Source: Mesorhizobium sp. (lineage in GTDB: Bacteria; Pseudomonadota; Alphaproteobacteria; Rhizobiales; Rhizobiaceae). From it: DNA of 64,000 nucleotides. Below, one piece after another: positions 9,768-18,030 of the stretch. A program made the position numbers and the translations under genes. Numbering within the stretch: the first letter of the stretch is position 1; each line of letters starts with the position of its first letter. The notes below the pieces were generated by a model. That model was not told the DNA's origin. It was given only the letters and a program-made list of their open reading frames with translations, and ran no database searches. The stretch is from contig NZ_JAMLIG010000001.1 of the NCBI RefSeq assembly GCF_023954305.1, positions 1,798,001 to 1,862,000 on the forward strand, written 5' to 3'.

Positions 9768-10418
9768 GTGCCCAGCTACGGTTTTTCCCCCGCGCTGTTC
9801 GACCGCCTTCGGCTGGCCTGCGCCGGTTTCGAGCGGAACGAGGCCGATCGCACCCTTGGCCTCACCGACGCTGCGGTGGCGATCATCGTCGTGGACATGG
9901 AGGACGGAACGGACGAGGCGGGGTTTCTGCTCACGCTGCGGGCGGCGTCGCTGCGCGCCCATGCCGGCCAATACGCTCTGCCAGGCGGCCGGATCGACGC
10001 GGGCGAATCCGCGATCGACACGGTGATTCGCGAGTGTTTCGAGGAACTCGGCCTTGTTCTGTCCCATGATGATGTCTTGGGCGTTCTGGACGACTATGTG
10101 ACGCTGTCCGGCTACGCGATTACCCCGGTCGTCGTCGCAATGACGACGACGCAGCCGATCGTCGCCAGCCCGCACGAGGTAGCGGGCGTCTATCGCATCG
10201 CGCTGCGTGCGATCACGCGCAACGGCGCTGCCAAATTCAGCGCGAACCCCGGCGCCGGAGGCCCGATTCTCAGCCTCCAATTGGTGGACGACGTCAGGGA
10301 CGACTACGACGTCATCCACGCGCCGACGGCGGCGATCTTGTTCCAGTTTGCCGAATTGTTGGCCGGCCGAGCGACCCGGGTGTCGGGCTTCGGTCAGCCT
10401 GCCTTTGCACGAAAATAA
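9768..10418 (+). CDS. Nudix hydrolase, CoA-diphosphatase-like
   Basis: This is a 216-residue Nudix protein. The Nudix box GGRIDAGES...RECFEELGL is complete. It is preceded by LLTLRAASLRAHAGQYALPG, which corresponds to the LLTxRxxxLRxHxGQ signature of CoA and acyl-CoA diphosphatases (NudL, NUDT7 and PCD1 type). The GTG start at 9768 follows the VOC stop by one base, and its TAA overlaps the next ATG. Such enzymes cleave CoA or its thioesters to 3',5'-ADP and (acyl-)phosphopantetheine. A gene for trimming CoA species inside a catabolic operon is unusual. Confidence 0.8.
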   Translation: MPSYGFSPALFDRLRLACAGFERNEADRTLGLTDAAVAIIVVDMEDGTDEAGFLLTLRAASLRAHAGQYALPGGRIDAGESAIDTVIRECFEELGLVLSHDDVLGVLDDYVTLSGYAITPVVVAMTTTQPIVASPHEVAGVYRIALRAITRNGAAKFSANPGAGGPILSLQLVDDVRDDYDVIHAPTAAILFQFAELLAGRATRVSGFGQPAFARK

Positions 10419-10432
10419 TGGAGAATGCTTCG

Positions 10433-11539
10433 ATGAAGCGACCGTTGGCAGAAATCAGGGTCATCGAACTCGCGGGCCAGGGGCCAGCACCGTTTGCATG
10501 TGCACTACTGGCCGACTTCGGCGCGGATGTCGTCGTGATCGACCGCCCGCCCTCGTCCGGCTGGAAGCTCGACACCCCCCGCCGCTACGATTTCTACATG
10601 CGCAACAAGCGCTCCGTTGCGCTGGATCTGAAGTCGGCGGAAGGGCTTGCCACCATCAAGTCCATGATCGGCAAGGCCGACGTGTTCGTCGAAGGCTTCC
10701 GGCCGGGTGTGGTCGAGCGCCTGGGCCTCGGCCCCGACATCTGCCTCGGCCTCAATCCGCGGCTTGTCTACGGCCGTATGACCGGCTGGGGCCAGGAAGG
10801 GCCGATGGCGCAGGAGGCCGGGCACGACATCAACTATCTCGCGATGACGGGCGCGCTGTATGCGATGGGCCAGGCCGGCGCAGTGCCAGCCCCGCCGCTC
10901 AACCTCGTCGCCGATCTCGGCGGCGGCGGCATGTTCCTCGTCTCCGGCATCCTGATGGCGCTGTACGCCGCGCGCGAGAGCGGCCAAGGTCAAGTCGTCG
11001 ACTGCGCCATGCTCGACGGCGTAGCGCAGCTGATGTCGATGTTCCAGGCGTTCCGCCAGCAGGGCACCTGGACCGCAAATCGCCAGGACAACATCGTCGA
11101 CGGCGGTGCGCCCTTTTATGGCACTTACGAGACCAGCGACGGTCGCTATGTGTCCGTCGGCGCGATCGAGCCGCAGTTCTATGCCGCTCTCGTCGCCGGA
11201 CTCGGTCTCAACATGAGCGATCTGCCTGGCCAGCACGACCGGGCGAGCTGGCCGGAGCTTCGCAAGCGCTTCGCGGCGATCTTCGCCACGAAGACGCGGG
11301 ACCAGTGGGTCGAGGCGATGCGCGGCAAGGATGCCTGCCTCTCGCCGGTGCTGACAATGGACGAGGCCTGGGAGACCGAACAGATGACGACCCGGCAGAC
11401 CTTCGTCGAGATGGACGGCCTGAAGTATCCGGCACCGGCGCCGCGCCTGTCGCGCACCCCCGGCTCGCATACGCGACGGGCGCCCGAGCCCGGCGCGGAC
11501 AATGCCGCGGTGCTTGCGGAATGGGGAGTGTCGGCATGA
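10433..11539 (+). CDS. CaiB/BaiF family protein, alpha-methylacyl-CoA racemase-like
   Basis: This 368-residue type III CoA-transferase-fold protein carries the racemase catalytic set: His131 (GHDINY), Asp161 (LVADLGG) and Glu246 (VGAIEPQFY). The spacing of 30 and 85 residues is the same as in mycobacterial MCR (His126, Asp156, Glu241). It therefore more likely inverts 2-methylacyl-CoA than transfers CoA. I chose the ATG at 10433 after GGAG; an in-frame ATG at 10418 overlaps the Nudix stop. It overlaps the following ACAD by ATGA. A paralogue lies at 61691-62845. Confidence 0.82.
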   Translation: MKRPLAEIRVIELAGQGPAPFACALLADFGADVVVIDRPPSSGWKLDTPRRYDFYMRNKRSVALDLKSAEGLATIKSMIGKADVFVEGFRPGVVERLGLGPDICLGLNPRLVYGRMTGWGQEGPMAQEAGHDINYLAMTGALYAMGQAGAVPAPPLNLVADLGGGGMFLVSGILMALYAARESGQGQVVDCAMLDGVAQLMSMFQAFRQQGTWTANRQDNIVDGGAPFYGTYETSDGRYVSVGAIEPQFYAALVAGLGLNMSDLPGQHDRASWPELRKRFAAIFATKTRDQWVEAMRGKDACLSPVLTMDEAWETEQMTTRQTFVEMDGLKYPAPAPRLSRTPGSHTRRAPEPGADNAAVLAEWGVSA

Positions 11540-12681
11540 TCTTCTCCGAGGACCAGCTCGCATTGAAGCAGACGGCCGACCGTTTCGCGCGCGAGGTTCT
11601 GCTGCCCGGCTACCAGAAGCGCGAGAACCAGCCCTTCGACCGGGACCTCGCGCGCGAGATGGGCTCGCTCGGCTTCATCGGCACGGATCTTCCCGAAAGG
11701 CTGGGTGGTCTGGGGCAGACGTCGATCACGACCGGTCTCGTCGCCGAGGCGCTGGCCTATGGCGACTTCAACATGGCTGCCCTTCCGGTCAACGTCTCCC
11801 TCAATGCGGCGGTTCTGCTGCAGCATGCGAGCCGGGAGATCGCGGCGGAATGGGTTCCGAAGATGATCGCCGGCGAGAAGCTCATGGCGATCTGCCTCAC
11901 CGAGCCGCGCGGCGGATCGGACGCTGCCCGCATCGAGCTCAAGGCGCGCCGGCGCGGCAGCGACTATGTGATCTCGGGCGAGAAGACGTCGATCACCTTC
12001 GCCGACTGCGCCGACATCTTCCTCGTCTTCGCACGGACCGGGACGACGGAGGACGGCGCGCGCGGCGTCTCGGCCTTCTTCATCCCGGAAGGGACGCCCG
12101 GCATCGCGCGCTCCAGATTCGACGACATCGGCCATCGTTGCGTCGGGCGCGGCTCGCTGTTCTTCGAGGACGTCGTCGTCCCCGAGTCCTGCCGGCTTGG
12201 TCCCGAGGGGACGGGCTTTACGCAGGTGATGCACGGCTTCGACTATTCGCGCGCGCTGATCGCGCTCGAATGCATCGGCCCGGCGAAGGCCTCGCTCGAC
12301 GAGGCCTGGGCCTATTCCAAGGAACGCTACGCCTTCGGTCGGCCGATCGGCCAGTTCCAGGGCGTGAGCTTCCCACTGGCCGAGGGCGAGTCGATCATCG
12401 AGGCGGTGCGGCAGCTCGCCTACCACACGCTCCAGCTGCGCGAGGCCGGCCTGCCGCATACGGCAGAGGCGGCGATGTGCAAGTGGATGGGGCCCAAGCA
12501 TGCGATGGACGTGATCCACAGCTGCCTCCTCACCATGGGCCACTACGGCTACACGTTCGACCTGCCCCACCAGCAGCGAATGCGCGACGTGATGGGGCTC
12601 CAGATCGGCGACGGCACGGCCGGCGTGATGAAACAGATCATCGCGCGGCAGAAGATCGGCAGAGCGGCCGTTCCCTATTGA
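11536..12681 (+). CDS. Acyl-CoA dehydrogenase, DGT type
   Basis: This 381-residue ACAD begins MIFSEDQLAL. Its FAD segment is ICLTEPRGGSDAAR and its C-terminal helices include GHYGYTFDLPHQQRMRD. The usual catalytic Glu-Gly-Thr near the C-terminus is Asp-Gly-Thr here (IGDGTAGVMK). Sequences of this type include dehydrogenases for cyclic acyl-CoAs such as cyclohexanecarboxyl-CoA, so an alicyclic substrate is possible. It shares long segments with the ACAD at 42004-43149. Its start overlaps the racemase stop (ATGA), so it probably acts on the racemase product. Confidence 0.88.
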   Translation: MIFSEDQLALKQTADRFAREVLLPGYQKRENQPFDRDLAREMGSLGFIGTDLPERLGGLGQTSITTGLVAEALAYGDFNMAALPVNVSLNAAVLLQHASREIAAEWVPKMIAGEKLMAICLTEPRGGSDAARIELKARRRGSDYVISGEKTSITFADCADIFLVFARTGTTEDGARGVSAFFIPEGTPGIARSRFDDIGHRCVGRGSLFFEDVVVPESCRLGPEGTGFTQVMHGFDYSRALIALECIGPAKASLDEAWAYSKERYAFGRPIGQFQGVSFPLAEGESIIEAVRQLAYHTLQLREAGLPHTAEAAMCKWMGPKHAMDVIHSCLLTMGHYGYTFDLPHQQRMRDVMGLQIGDGTAGVMKQIIARQKIGRAAVPY

Positions 12682-12735
12682 GCGGCCGGCTGGGCGGCCC
12701 GTCCCAAAGAACGGTTGTTCACGGCTGAACAAATA

Positions 12736-12749
12736 ATACGCTAACGCAT
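12736..12749. promoter_or_regulatory. Candidate operator 1 of the first ABC importer operon
   Basis: ATACGCTAACGCAT matches the palindrome ATACGCTAGCGTAT at 12 of 14 positions. It lies 144 bases before the substrate-binding protein start. A second copy follows with a start-to-start distance of 37 bases. Confidence 0.55.
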
Positions 12750-12772
12750 TTTGTGTTGGCGCAAATTAAAAG

Positions 12773-12786
12773 ATACGCTACTGTAT
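12773..12786. promoter_or_regulatory. Candidate operator 2 of the first ABC importer operon
   Basis: ATACGCTACTGTAT matches the palindrome at 12 of 14 positions, with ATAC and GTAT arms perfectly paired. It lies 94 bases before the start at 12880. This is one of the two best copies in the window. Confidence 0.6.
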
Positions 12787-12879
12787 GATGAGCTTCAGAC
12801 ATGAGTCTCGGTTTGGCGAGAGAAGAGGAGATCGCGCCGTCGAGGCTGGACGTTTGGTTGGTGAAACGGAGGAAACACC

Positions 12880-14070
12880 ATGGCATTCGGAAATTTTCGC
12901 AGCATCCTGTTCAGCAGCGTGGCGTTCGCCACGCTCGCATCGCCCGCTCTCGCGGACATCAAGATCGGGCTTCTGACCGATCTGTCGGGCGCCACATCTG
13001 CCTTGACCGGCAAGGCGTCGCAGCGCGCCGCCGAAATGGCGATTGCGGACTTCGGTGGTGAGATCAACGGTGAGAAGATCACTCTCATGGTCGCCGACCA
13101 TCTTGCCAAGCCGGATGTCGGCCTGAGCATCGCGCGAGAATGGATCGACCGTGAGAACGTCAACGCCTTCCTGTCGGTCGACAACTCCGCGGTGGCGCTC
13201 GCCGTCAGCGACCTCGTCAAGGACAAGGACGTCGCCATGTTCCACGGCGGGTCGAGCAGCAAGCTGATCAACGAGAACTGCGGTCCCAACCAGGTCATGA
13301 TGCTGTTGGACACGACCGCTTTGTCCCGCGCCATCACCATTCCGCAGACGACGCCCGACAACAACAAATGGTTCTTCATCGGTGTCGACTTTGCGCTCGG
13401 CCAGGACCTGAAAGCGAAGGGTGAGGCGGCGGTCAAGGCGGCTGGCGGCGAAGTGGTCGGAGGCGCGCTGCACTCGCCCCAGGCCACGGACTTCTCCTCG
13501 TTCCTGCTCGACGCCCAGGCGAAGGGCGCGCAGACCATCGGGCTCGCGACCTTCGGCACCTGGCAGAACACGATTGCCAAACAAGCGCAGGAATTTGGCA
13601 TCACCGCCAAGCTGTCGCCCTACTATCTGGGCGATACTGACATCCATTCGACCGGACTGGAGACGCTGCAGAACATCACCGGCGCCATCCAGTTCTACTG
13701 GGACATGAACGACAAGACCCGCGAGTTCTCCAAGAAGTTCCAGGAGGGCTACAACCGTCCGCCGACCTTCACGAACGCCTATGCGTACGAGTTCGTCCAC
13801 CACTATCTGACGGGCATCAAGGCGACCGGCAGCAAGGAAGCTGCCAAGGTTGTGCAGTGGATGCGCGACAATCCGATGCCGCTGATCAACGGCGATACCG
13901 CTACGATCCGCGAGGACGGCTACACGCTGCGCGACGTTTACACCTACCGCACCAAGAAGCCCGAAGAGAGCAAGGGCGACTGGGACTACCTGGAGATCAC
14001 CGGCAAGGTAGCCGCCGCCGACATTGCGACACCTCTGTCGGAGAGCACCTGCCCTTTGGTCAGGAAGTGA
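12880..14070 (+). CDS. Liv-type ABC transporter substrate-binding protein
   Basis: This 396-residue periplasmic binding protein of the branched-chain amino acid family (type 1 periplasmic fold) has a signal peptide cleaved after ASPALA (about residue 25). The mature protein begins DIKIGLLTDLSGATSALTG. GGAGG precedes the ATG. It heads an operon with two ATPases and two permeases. Members in aromatic and alicyclic acid clusters bind carboxylic acids rather than amino acids, and the context here suggests the pathway substrate. A strong hairpin follows the gene and could raise its mRNA level over the rest of the operon. Confidence 0.9.
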   Translation: MAFGNFRSILFSSVAFATLASPALADIKIGLLTDLSGATSALTGKASQRAAEMAIADFGGEINGEKITLMVADHLAKPDVGLSIAREWIDRENVNAFLSVDNSAVALAVSDLVKDKDVAMFHGGSSSKLINENCGPNQVMMLLDTTALSRAITIPQTTPDNNKWFFIGVDFALGQDLKAKGEAAVKAAGGEVVGGALHSPQATDFSSFLLDAQAKGAQTIGLATFGTWQNTIAKQAQEFGITAKLSPYYLGDTDIHSTGLETLQNITGAIQFYWDMNDKTREFSKKFQEGYNRPPTFTNAYAYEFVHHYLTGIKATGSKEAAKVVQWMRDNPMPLINGDTATIREDGYTLRDVYTYRTKKPEESKGDWDYLEITGKVAAADIATPLSESTCPLVRK

Positions 14071-14080
14071 TAAAAGGCTT

Positions 14081-14105
14081 CGGGGAGGGGTCATGCCCCT
14101 CCCCG
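14081..14105 (+). terminator. GC-rich hairpin between binding protein and ATPase genes
   Basis: CGGGGAGGGG pairs perfectly with CCCCTCCCCG around the loop TCATG (10-bp stem). No T-run follows. It lies 11 bases after the binding-protein stop inside the operon, so it is better read as a partial terminator or 3'-end stabiliser than as a full terminator. Confidence 0.55.
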
Positions 14106-14167
14106 GACGCAATTGCCGATCCGTTGAACCGGAAAGATGGCATTGCCTTAAACCGGAGAGAGACAAC

Positions 14168-14920
14168 TTGGCGAACGCGGCACTCACAGTTCGGGGCATA
14201 GTCAGGAGCTTTGGCGCCTTCAAGGCGGTCGACGGCGTCGACCTGGACATCGCCGAGGGCGAGATACATGCGCTGATCGGCCCGAACGGCGCCGGCAAGA
14301 CGACGTTCTTCAATCTGCTGACCGGGAGCCTGCCGCTGACGGATGGCGAAATCCGCCTGCGGGGCGAGGTCATCTCCGGCCTGCCGATGGACGAGATCGC
14401 GCGTCGCGGCATTGTCCGCTCCTACCAGATCTCGTCGATCTTCCCGGACTTCACCGCGTTGGCGAACGTCCGCTTCGCACTGCAGCGGAAGCGTGGTGCG
14501 AATTTCGATTTCTGGCGGTCGGAGCGGGCGCTCGATTCTCTTCATGGGCGCTGCCTCGAACTTCTCAACGAGCTGGGCCTCGCCGAATGGGCCGACGTGC
14601 GCGCCGGTGATCTGCCCTACGGGCGCAAGCGGGCGCTGGAGATCGCGACCACGCTGGCTCTCGATCCTCAGATCCTGCTCCTGGACGAGCCGACGTCCGG
14701 CATGGGGCGCGAGGACATCGGCCGCGTGGTCGACCTGATCCGCAAAGTCTCCAATGGGCGCACGGTGGTTATGGTCGAGCACAATCTCTCCGTCGTCGAG
14801 GGTCTGTGCAACAGCGTGACCGTGCTTGCACGCGGTCGCGTCATCGCTTCGGGCAGCTACAAGGATGTCGCCGGCAACGAAAAAGTCGTGGAAGCCTATC
14901 TGGGAGCGGCGCATGCTTGA
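14168..14920 (+). CDS. Liv-type ABC transporter ATP-binding protein (LivG-like)
   Basis: This 250-residue ATPase has Walker A (GPNGAGKTT), a signature-equivalent region (DLPYGRKRALEIA), Walker B (QILLLDEPTSGM) and a switch His (MVEHNL). The Q-loop region includes RSYQISSIFP. I chose the TTG start at 14168, preceded by GGAGAG; the frame extends upstream to 14024 across the hairpin without support. The usual LSGGQ motif is replaced by PYGRK, a common LivG variant. It forms the inner-face ATPase pair with the next gene. Confidence 0.9.
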   Translation: MANAALTVRGIVRSFGAFKAVDGVDLDIAEGEIHALIGPNGAGKTTFFNLLTGSLPLTDGEIRLRGEVISGLPMDEIARRGIVRSYQISSIFPDFTALANVRFALQRKRGANFDFWRSERALDSLHGRCLELLNELGLAEWADVRAGDLPYGRKRALEIATTLALDPQILLLDEPTSGMGREDIGRVVDLIRKVSNGRTVVMVEHNLSVVEGLCNSVTVLARGRVIASGSYKDVAGNEKVVEAYLGAAHA

Positions 14921-15605
14921 GATCCGAGATCTCCATGCCTGGTATGGCGAAAGTCATATCCTCCACGGCGTGACTATGGATGTGCCCGAAGGCAGGGTCG
15001 TATCGCTGCTTGGCCGAAACGGCGCCGGCAAGACCACCACCATGCGCGCCATCATGGGCATGATGGGCAAGACCACCGGGGCGATCCATCTTGGCGGCGT
15101 GAATCTACTCAAGCTGCGTTCCGACCAGATCGCCCGCAAGGGAATCGCCATCTGCCCGGAAGACCGCGGCATCTTCCCGTCGCTGACTGTGTCCGAGAAC
15201 CTCTTTCTTCCGCCAGTGATCGCCAAGGGCGGCATGGATCTGGACCGCATCTACACTCTGTTCCCCAACATCAGGGAGCGCGCCTCCAGCCGCGGCACGC
15301 AGCTGTCGGGTGGCGAGCAGCAGATGCTGGCAATCGCCCGCATCTTGCGCACGGGCGCGCGCACGCTTCTGCTCGATGAGCCGACGGAGGGCCTGGCACC
15401 CGTCATCGTCAAGCAGATCGCCCGCACCATCCGCGAGATCAAGGAGCTCGGCTACACGATCATCCTGGTCGAACAGAATGCGCACTTCGTCGAGGGCTTG
15501 GCCGACGTCCACTACCTTATGGAGAACGGGCAAATCATCGATCGCATCGAAGGTGCTGAGTTCGCGGCCAACATCGGCCGCGTCGACAAGCTGCTGGCAG
15601 TGTAG
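14913..15605 (+). CDS. Liv-type ABC transporter ATP-binding protein (LivF-like)
   Basis: This 230-residue ATPase has Walker A (GRNGAGKTT), the signature LSGGEQQMLAIAR, Walker B (TLLLDEPTEGL) and an EQN switch (LVEQNAHFV). The ATG at 14913 overlaps the end of the LivG-like gene by eight bases. It pairs with the LivG-like ATPase to drive the permeases encoded next. The length is normal for the family (230-240). Confidence 0.9.
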   Translation: MLEIRDLHAWYGESHILHGVTMDVPEGRVVSLLGRNGAGKTTTMRAIMGMMGKTTGAIHLGGVNLLKLRSDQIARKGIAICPEDRGIFPSLTVSENLFLPPVIAKGGMDLDRIYTLFPNIRERASSRGTQLSGGEQQMLAIARILRTGARTLLLDEPTEGLAPVIVKQIARTIREIKELGYTIILVEQNAHFVEGLADVHYLMENGQIIDRIEGAEFAANIGRVDKLLAV

Positions 15606-15614
15606 GGGCCGGTG

Positions 15615-16484
15615 ATGGACATCTACCTGATCCTTTCCCAGATGACGCTCGGCCTCGTGAACGGGGTATTCTACGCCATCCTGTCGCTCGGCCTTGCCAT
15701 CATCTTCGGCCTGCTCGGCGTCATCAATTTCGCGCACGGCGTTTTCTTCATGTTGGGTGCCTTCATCGCCTATGCGCTTGGCCAATGGCTGGGTATCGGC
15801 TACTGGGGCGCCCTGATCATCGCGCCTCTTCTGATCGGCATGCTGGGCCTGGTGGTCGAGGTAACGTTCATCCGACACCTCTACCGGCTCGACCATCTCT
15901 ACGGGCTGCTCTTGACGCTCGGCCTGGCGCTATTCGTCGAGGGCTTCATCCGCATCGTCTTCGGACCACAGGGTCTGCCCTATTCGGTACCGCCCAGTCT
16001 GCGGGGGGCCGTCAATCTAGGCTACATGATGCTGCCGATGTATCGCGCCTGGGTCGTCGTCGCCGGCGTGGTGCTCTGCCTGGCAACCTGGCTCATCATC
16101 GAATGGACGCCGCTGGGAGCCAAGCTGCGTGCTGCAACCGACAATCCCGTCCTCGTCCAGGCGTTCGGGATCAACGTGCCGGTGATGCTGACGCTGACCT
16201 ATGGCGCGGGCGTCGCGCTGGCGGCGCTCGGCGGCGTGATGGCCGCCCCGATCCTCTCGGTCGATCCATCGATGGGAACGAGCGTGATCATCGTGGTTTT
16301 CGCGGTGGTGGTGATCGGCGGCATGGGTTCGATCTTCGGCTCGATCGTCACCGGCCTCGGCCTTGGCCTGCTCGAGGGCCTAACCAAGGCGGTCTTCCCG
16401 CAGGCGTCCTCGACCGTCATCTTCGTGGCGATGGTGATCATCCTGGTGGCGCGCCCGCGCGGCCTGTTCGGCAAGGCAGCTTGA
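15615..16484 (+). CDS. Liv-type ABC transporter permease (LivH-like)
   Basis: This 289-residue inner-membrane permease has about eight hydrophobic helices. The family segments INFAHGVFFMLGAF and the C-terminal GGMGSIFGSIVTGLGLGLLEG are present. An in-frame GTG at 15612 directly precedes the chosen ATG. It sits nine bases after the LivF-like stop. With the LivM-like protein it would form the transport channel. The substrate follows from the binding protein and is unknown. Confidence 0.9.
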   Translation: MDIYLILSQMTLGLVNGVFYAILSLGLAIIFGLLGVINFAHGVFFMLGAFIAYALGQWLGIGYWGALIIAPLLIGMLGLVVEVTFIRHLYRLDHLYGLLLTLGLALFVEGFIRIVFGPQGLPYSVPPSLRGAVNLGYMMLPMYRAWVVVAGVVLCLATWLIIEWTPLGAKLRAATDNPVLVQAFGINVPVMLTLTYGAGVALAALGGVMAAPILSVDPSMGTSVIIVVFAVVVIGGMGSIFGSIVTGLGLGLLEGLTKAVFPQASSTVIFVAMVIILVARPRGLFGKAA

Positions 16485-16486
16485 CC

Positions 16487-17476
16487 ATGGCTGAGACGGT
16501 ATCCCTCAAGACAACGGGAACGGTCGGCGTCAGCCGGTCCCAATTTCTCGGCTTCACCAAGGCCAGGGCGATCTTCTTCCTGCTGTTCGCCGCCTTCGTC
16601 GCGGTCGGGCCGCAGTTCCTCTACCCAATCTTCCTGATCAAGGTGTACTGCTTCATCATCTTCGCCTGCGGCTACAACCTATTGCTGGGCTATACCGGGC
16701 TGATGAGTTTCGGCCACGCCGCCTTCTTTGGCATGGGCGCTTACCTCTGCGGCTATGCGGCAACGCGGTGGGGCTTGCCGTTCGAGCTGTCGGTGCTGGC
16801 CGGAACAGTGGTCGCGGCCGCGATGGGCCTCGTTTTCGGCTGGATCGCAATACGCCGTACCGGCCTCTACTTCGCGATGATCACGCTGGCGCTGGCCCAG
16901 ATGGTCTACTTCATCGCCATGCAGGCGCCGTTCACAGGCGGCGAGAACGGCATCCAGTCGATCCCCCGTGGCTCGGTTCTGGGGATCCTCGATCTTTCGT
17001 CCAACACGACGCTCTACTGGGTGATCGCGGTGATCGTGCTGGCGGCCGTCGCCTTCTACAACCGGATCATCCATTCGCCGTTCGGGCAGGTGCTTCGCGC
17101 GGTGCGCAACAATCCGGAGAGGGCGAAGTCGCTCGGCTACGATGTAGACCGCTTCAAGCTCGCCGCCTTCACCATCTCCGCCGCGATGGCGGGCTTCGCG
17201 GCCTCGCTCAAGACGATCACCTTCGGCATCGCGACCCTGACCGACGTTTCCTACACCATCTCGACGGAGGTCGTTCTGATCAACCTGGTCGGCGGCATCG
17301 GAACAATCTTCGGTCCAGTTGTCGGAAGCTTCTTCATCCTGTCCATGGAGCATTTCCTGGCGCCGTACGGACCATGGGTCCTGCTGATCCAGGGCATCGT
17401 CTTCACCTTCTTCGTGCTCCTGTTCCGACACGGCATAGTGGGTGAACTGCAGAAGCGTTTCCGCACGCATCTCTAA
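16487..17476 (+). CDS. Liv-type ABC transporter permease (LivM-like)
   Basis: This 329-residue permease has an N-terminal cytoplasmic stretch and about nine to ten membrane helices. It carries the LivM segments YNLLLGYTGLMSFGHAAFFG (near residue 65) and GGIGTIFGPVVGSFF near the C-terminus. The ATG follows the LivH-like stop by two bases. It is the last gene of the importer operon and converges on the MarR gene at 17533. Confidence 0.9.
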   Translation: MAETVSLKTTGTVGVSRSQFLGFTKARAIFFLLFAAFVAVGPQFLYPIFLIKVYCFIIFACGYNLLLGYTGLMSFGHAAFFGMGAYLCGYAATRWGLPFELSVLAGTVVAAAMGLVFGWIAIRRTGLYFAMITLALAQMVYFIAMQAPFTGGENGIQSIPRGSVLGILDLSSNTTLYWVIAVIVLAAVAFYNRIIHSPFGQVLRAVRNNPERAKSLGYDVDRFKLAAFTISAAMAGFAASLKTITFGIATLTDVSYTISTEVVLINLVGGIGTIFGPVVGSFFILSMEHFLAPYGPWVLLIQGIVFTFFVLLFRHGIVGELQKRFRTHL

Positions 17477-17489
17477 GCGCACCGGCGTT

Positions 17490-17504
17490 CCCGCCTGACG
17501 CGGG
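17490..17504. terminator. Short hairpin between convergent genes
   Basis: CCCGC and GCGGG flank the loop CTGAC, 14 bases after the LivM-like stop and before the end of the convergent MarR gene. No T-run is present on either strand, so terminator function is uncertain. Confidence 0.3.
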
Positions 17505-17532
17505 TTGATCGTGAGCTACAGCCCGGCGGCCG

Positions 17533-18030
17533 TTACGGATCGAGATGCTGTCCGAGGGACGTGTTGTCATCGCCGACCAGATTGCCCTTGATCTGGCCGA
17601 GCGTCGCGATGGCGACCTGGATATCCTCGGCGGAAATTCCCGCCAGGATGCGTCGATTGAATTCCCGACTGTTGCGCCGCAGCGTGTCGAGCAAGGCACG
17701 GCCTTGAGGCGTCAGGAGAACGAGCTTGACGCGGCGGTCTCCCGGCGTGGGTCGCCGCTCGACGAAGCCGCCCGCCTCGAGACGATCGATAAGCGCGCCG
17801 AGCGCCACCTTGCCGACATCGAGTTCGTCGGCAAGCTCGGTTTGCGGCATACCGTCTCGCCGCGCCAGGAAGGCCAGCACCCACCATTGGGACCGCGTGA
17901 TCCCGGACGGCGCCAGCCAGCGGTCGAACAGCGTGCGCCTGAGCCTCGACACGTCATGGATGAGATAGCCGAAGCGCAGTTCCTCTTCCGCTCGGCGCGG
18001 CTTAGCCGGACTGGGGGCGGACTTGCTCAC
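17533..18030 (-). CDS. MarR family transcriptional regulator 1
   Basis: This 165-residue winged-helix repressor-type protein reads GYLIHDVSRLRR, GITRSQWWVLAFLARR, then the DNA-recognition segment DVGKVALGALIDRLEAGGFV and the wing RRPTPGDRRVK. The GTG start overlaps the crotonase stop (GTGA), so it is made with that crotonase. It closely resembles the second MarR at 25738-26262, with almost the same recognition helix. Many MarR proteins in such clusters are released by aryl- or acyl-CoA ligands. It is a candidate for binding the recurring palindrome. Confidence 0.9.
   Translation of the reverse strand: MSKSAPSPAKPRRAEEELRFGYLIHDVSRLRRTLFDRWLAPSGITRSQWWVLAFLARRDGMPQTELADELDVGKVALGALIDRLEAGGFVERRPTPGDRRVKLVLLTPQGRALLDTLRRNSREFNRRILAGISAEDIQVAIATLGQIKGNLVGDDNTSLGQHLDP

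Noticed and set aside
10433..11539. Formyl- or carnitine-type CoA-transferase
   Set aside because: The His/Asp/Glu set with racemase spacing fits alpha-methylacyl-CoA racemases better, although transfer cannot be excluded without an assay.
10207..12681. Apparent 824-residue fusion ending in an ACAD
   Set aside because: The first 440 codons are out-of-frame readings of the Nudix and racemase-like genes. The real ACAD starts at 11536 with an ATGA overlap.
15785..17476. Apparent 563-residue fusion of an arginine-rich region to the LivM-like permease
   Set aside because: The upstream part is an off-frame reading of the LivH-like gene. The permease has its own ATG at 16487.
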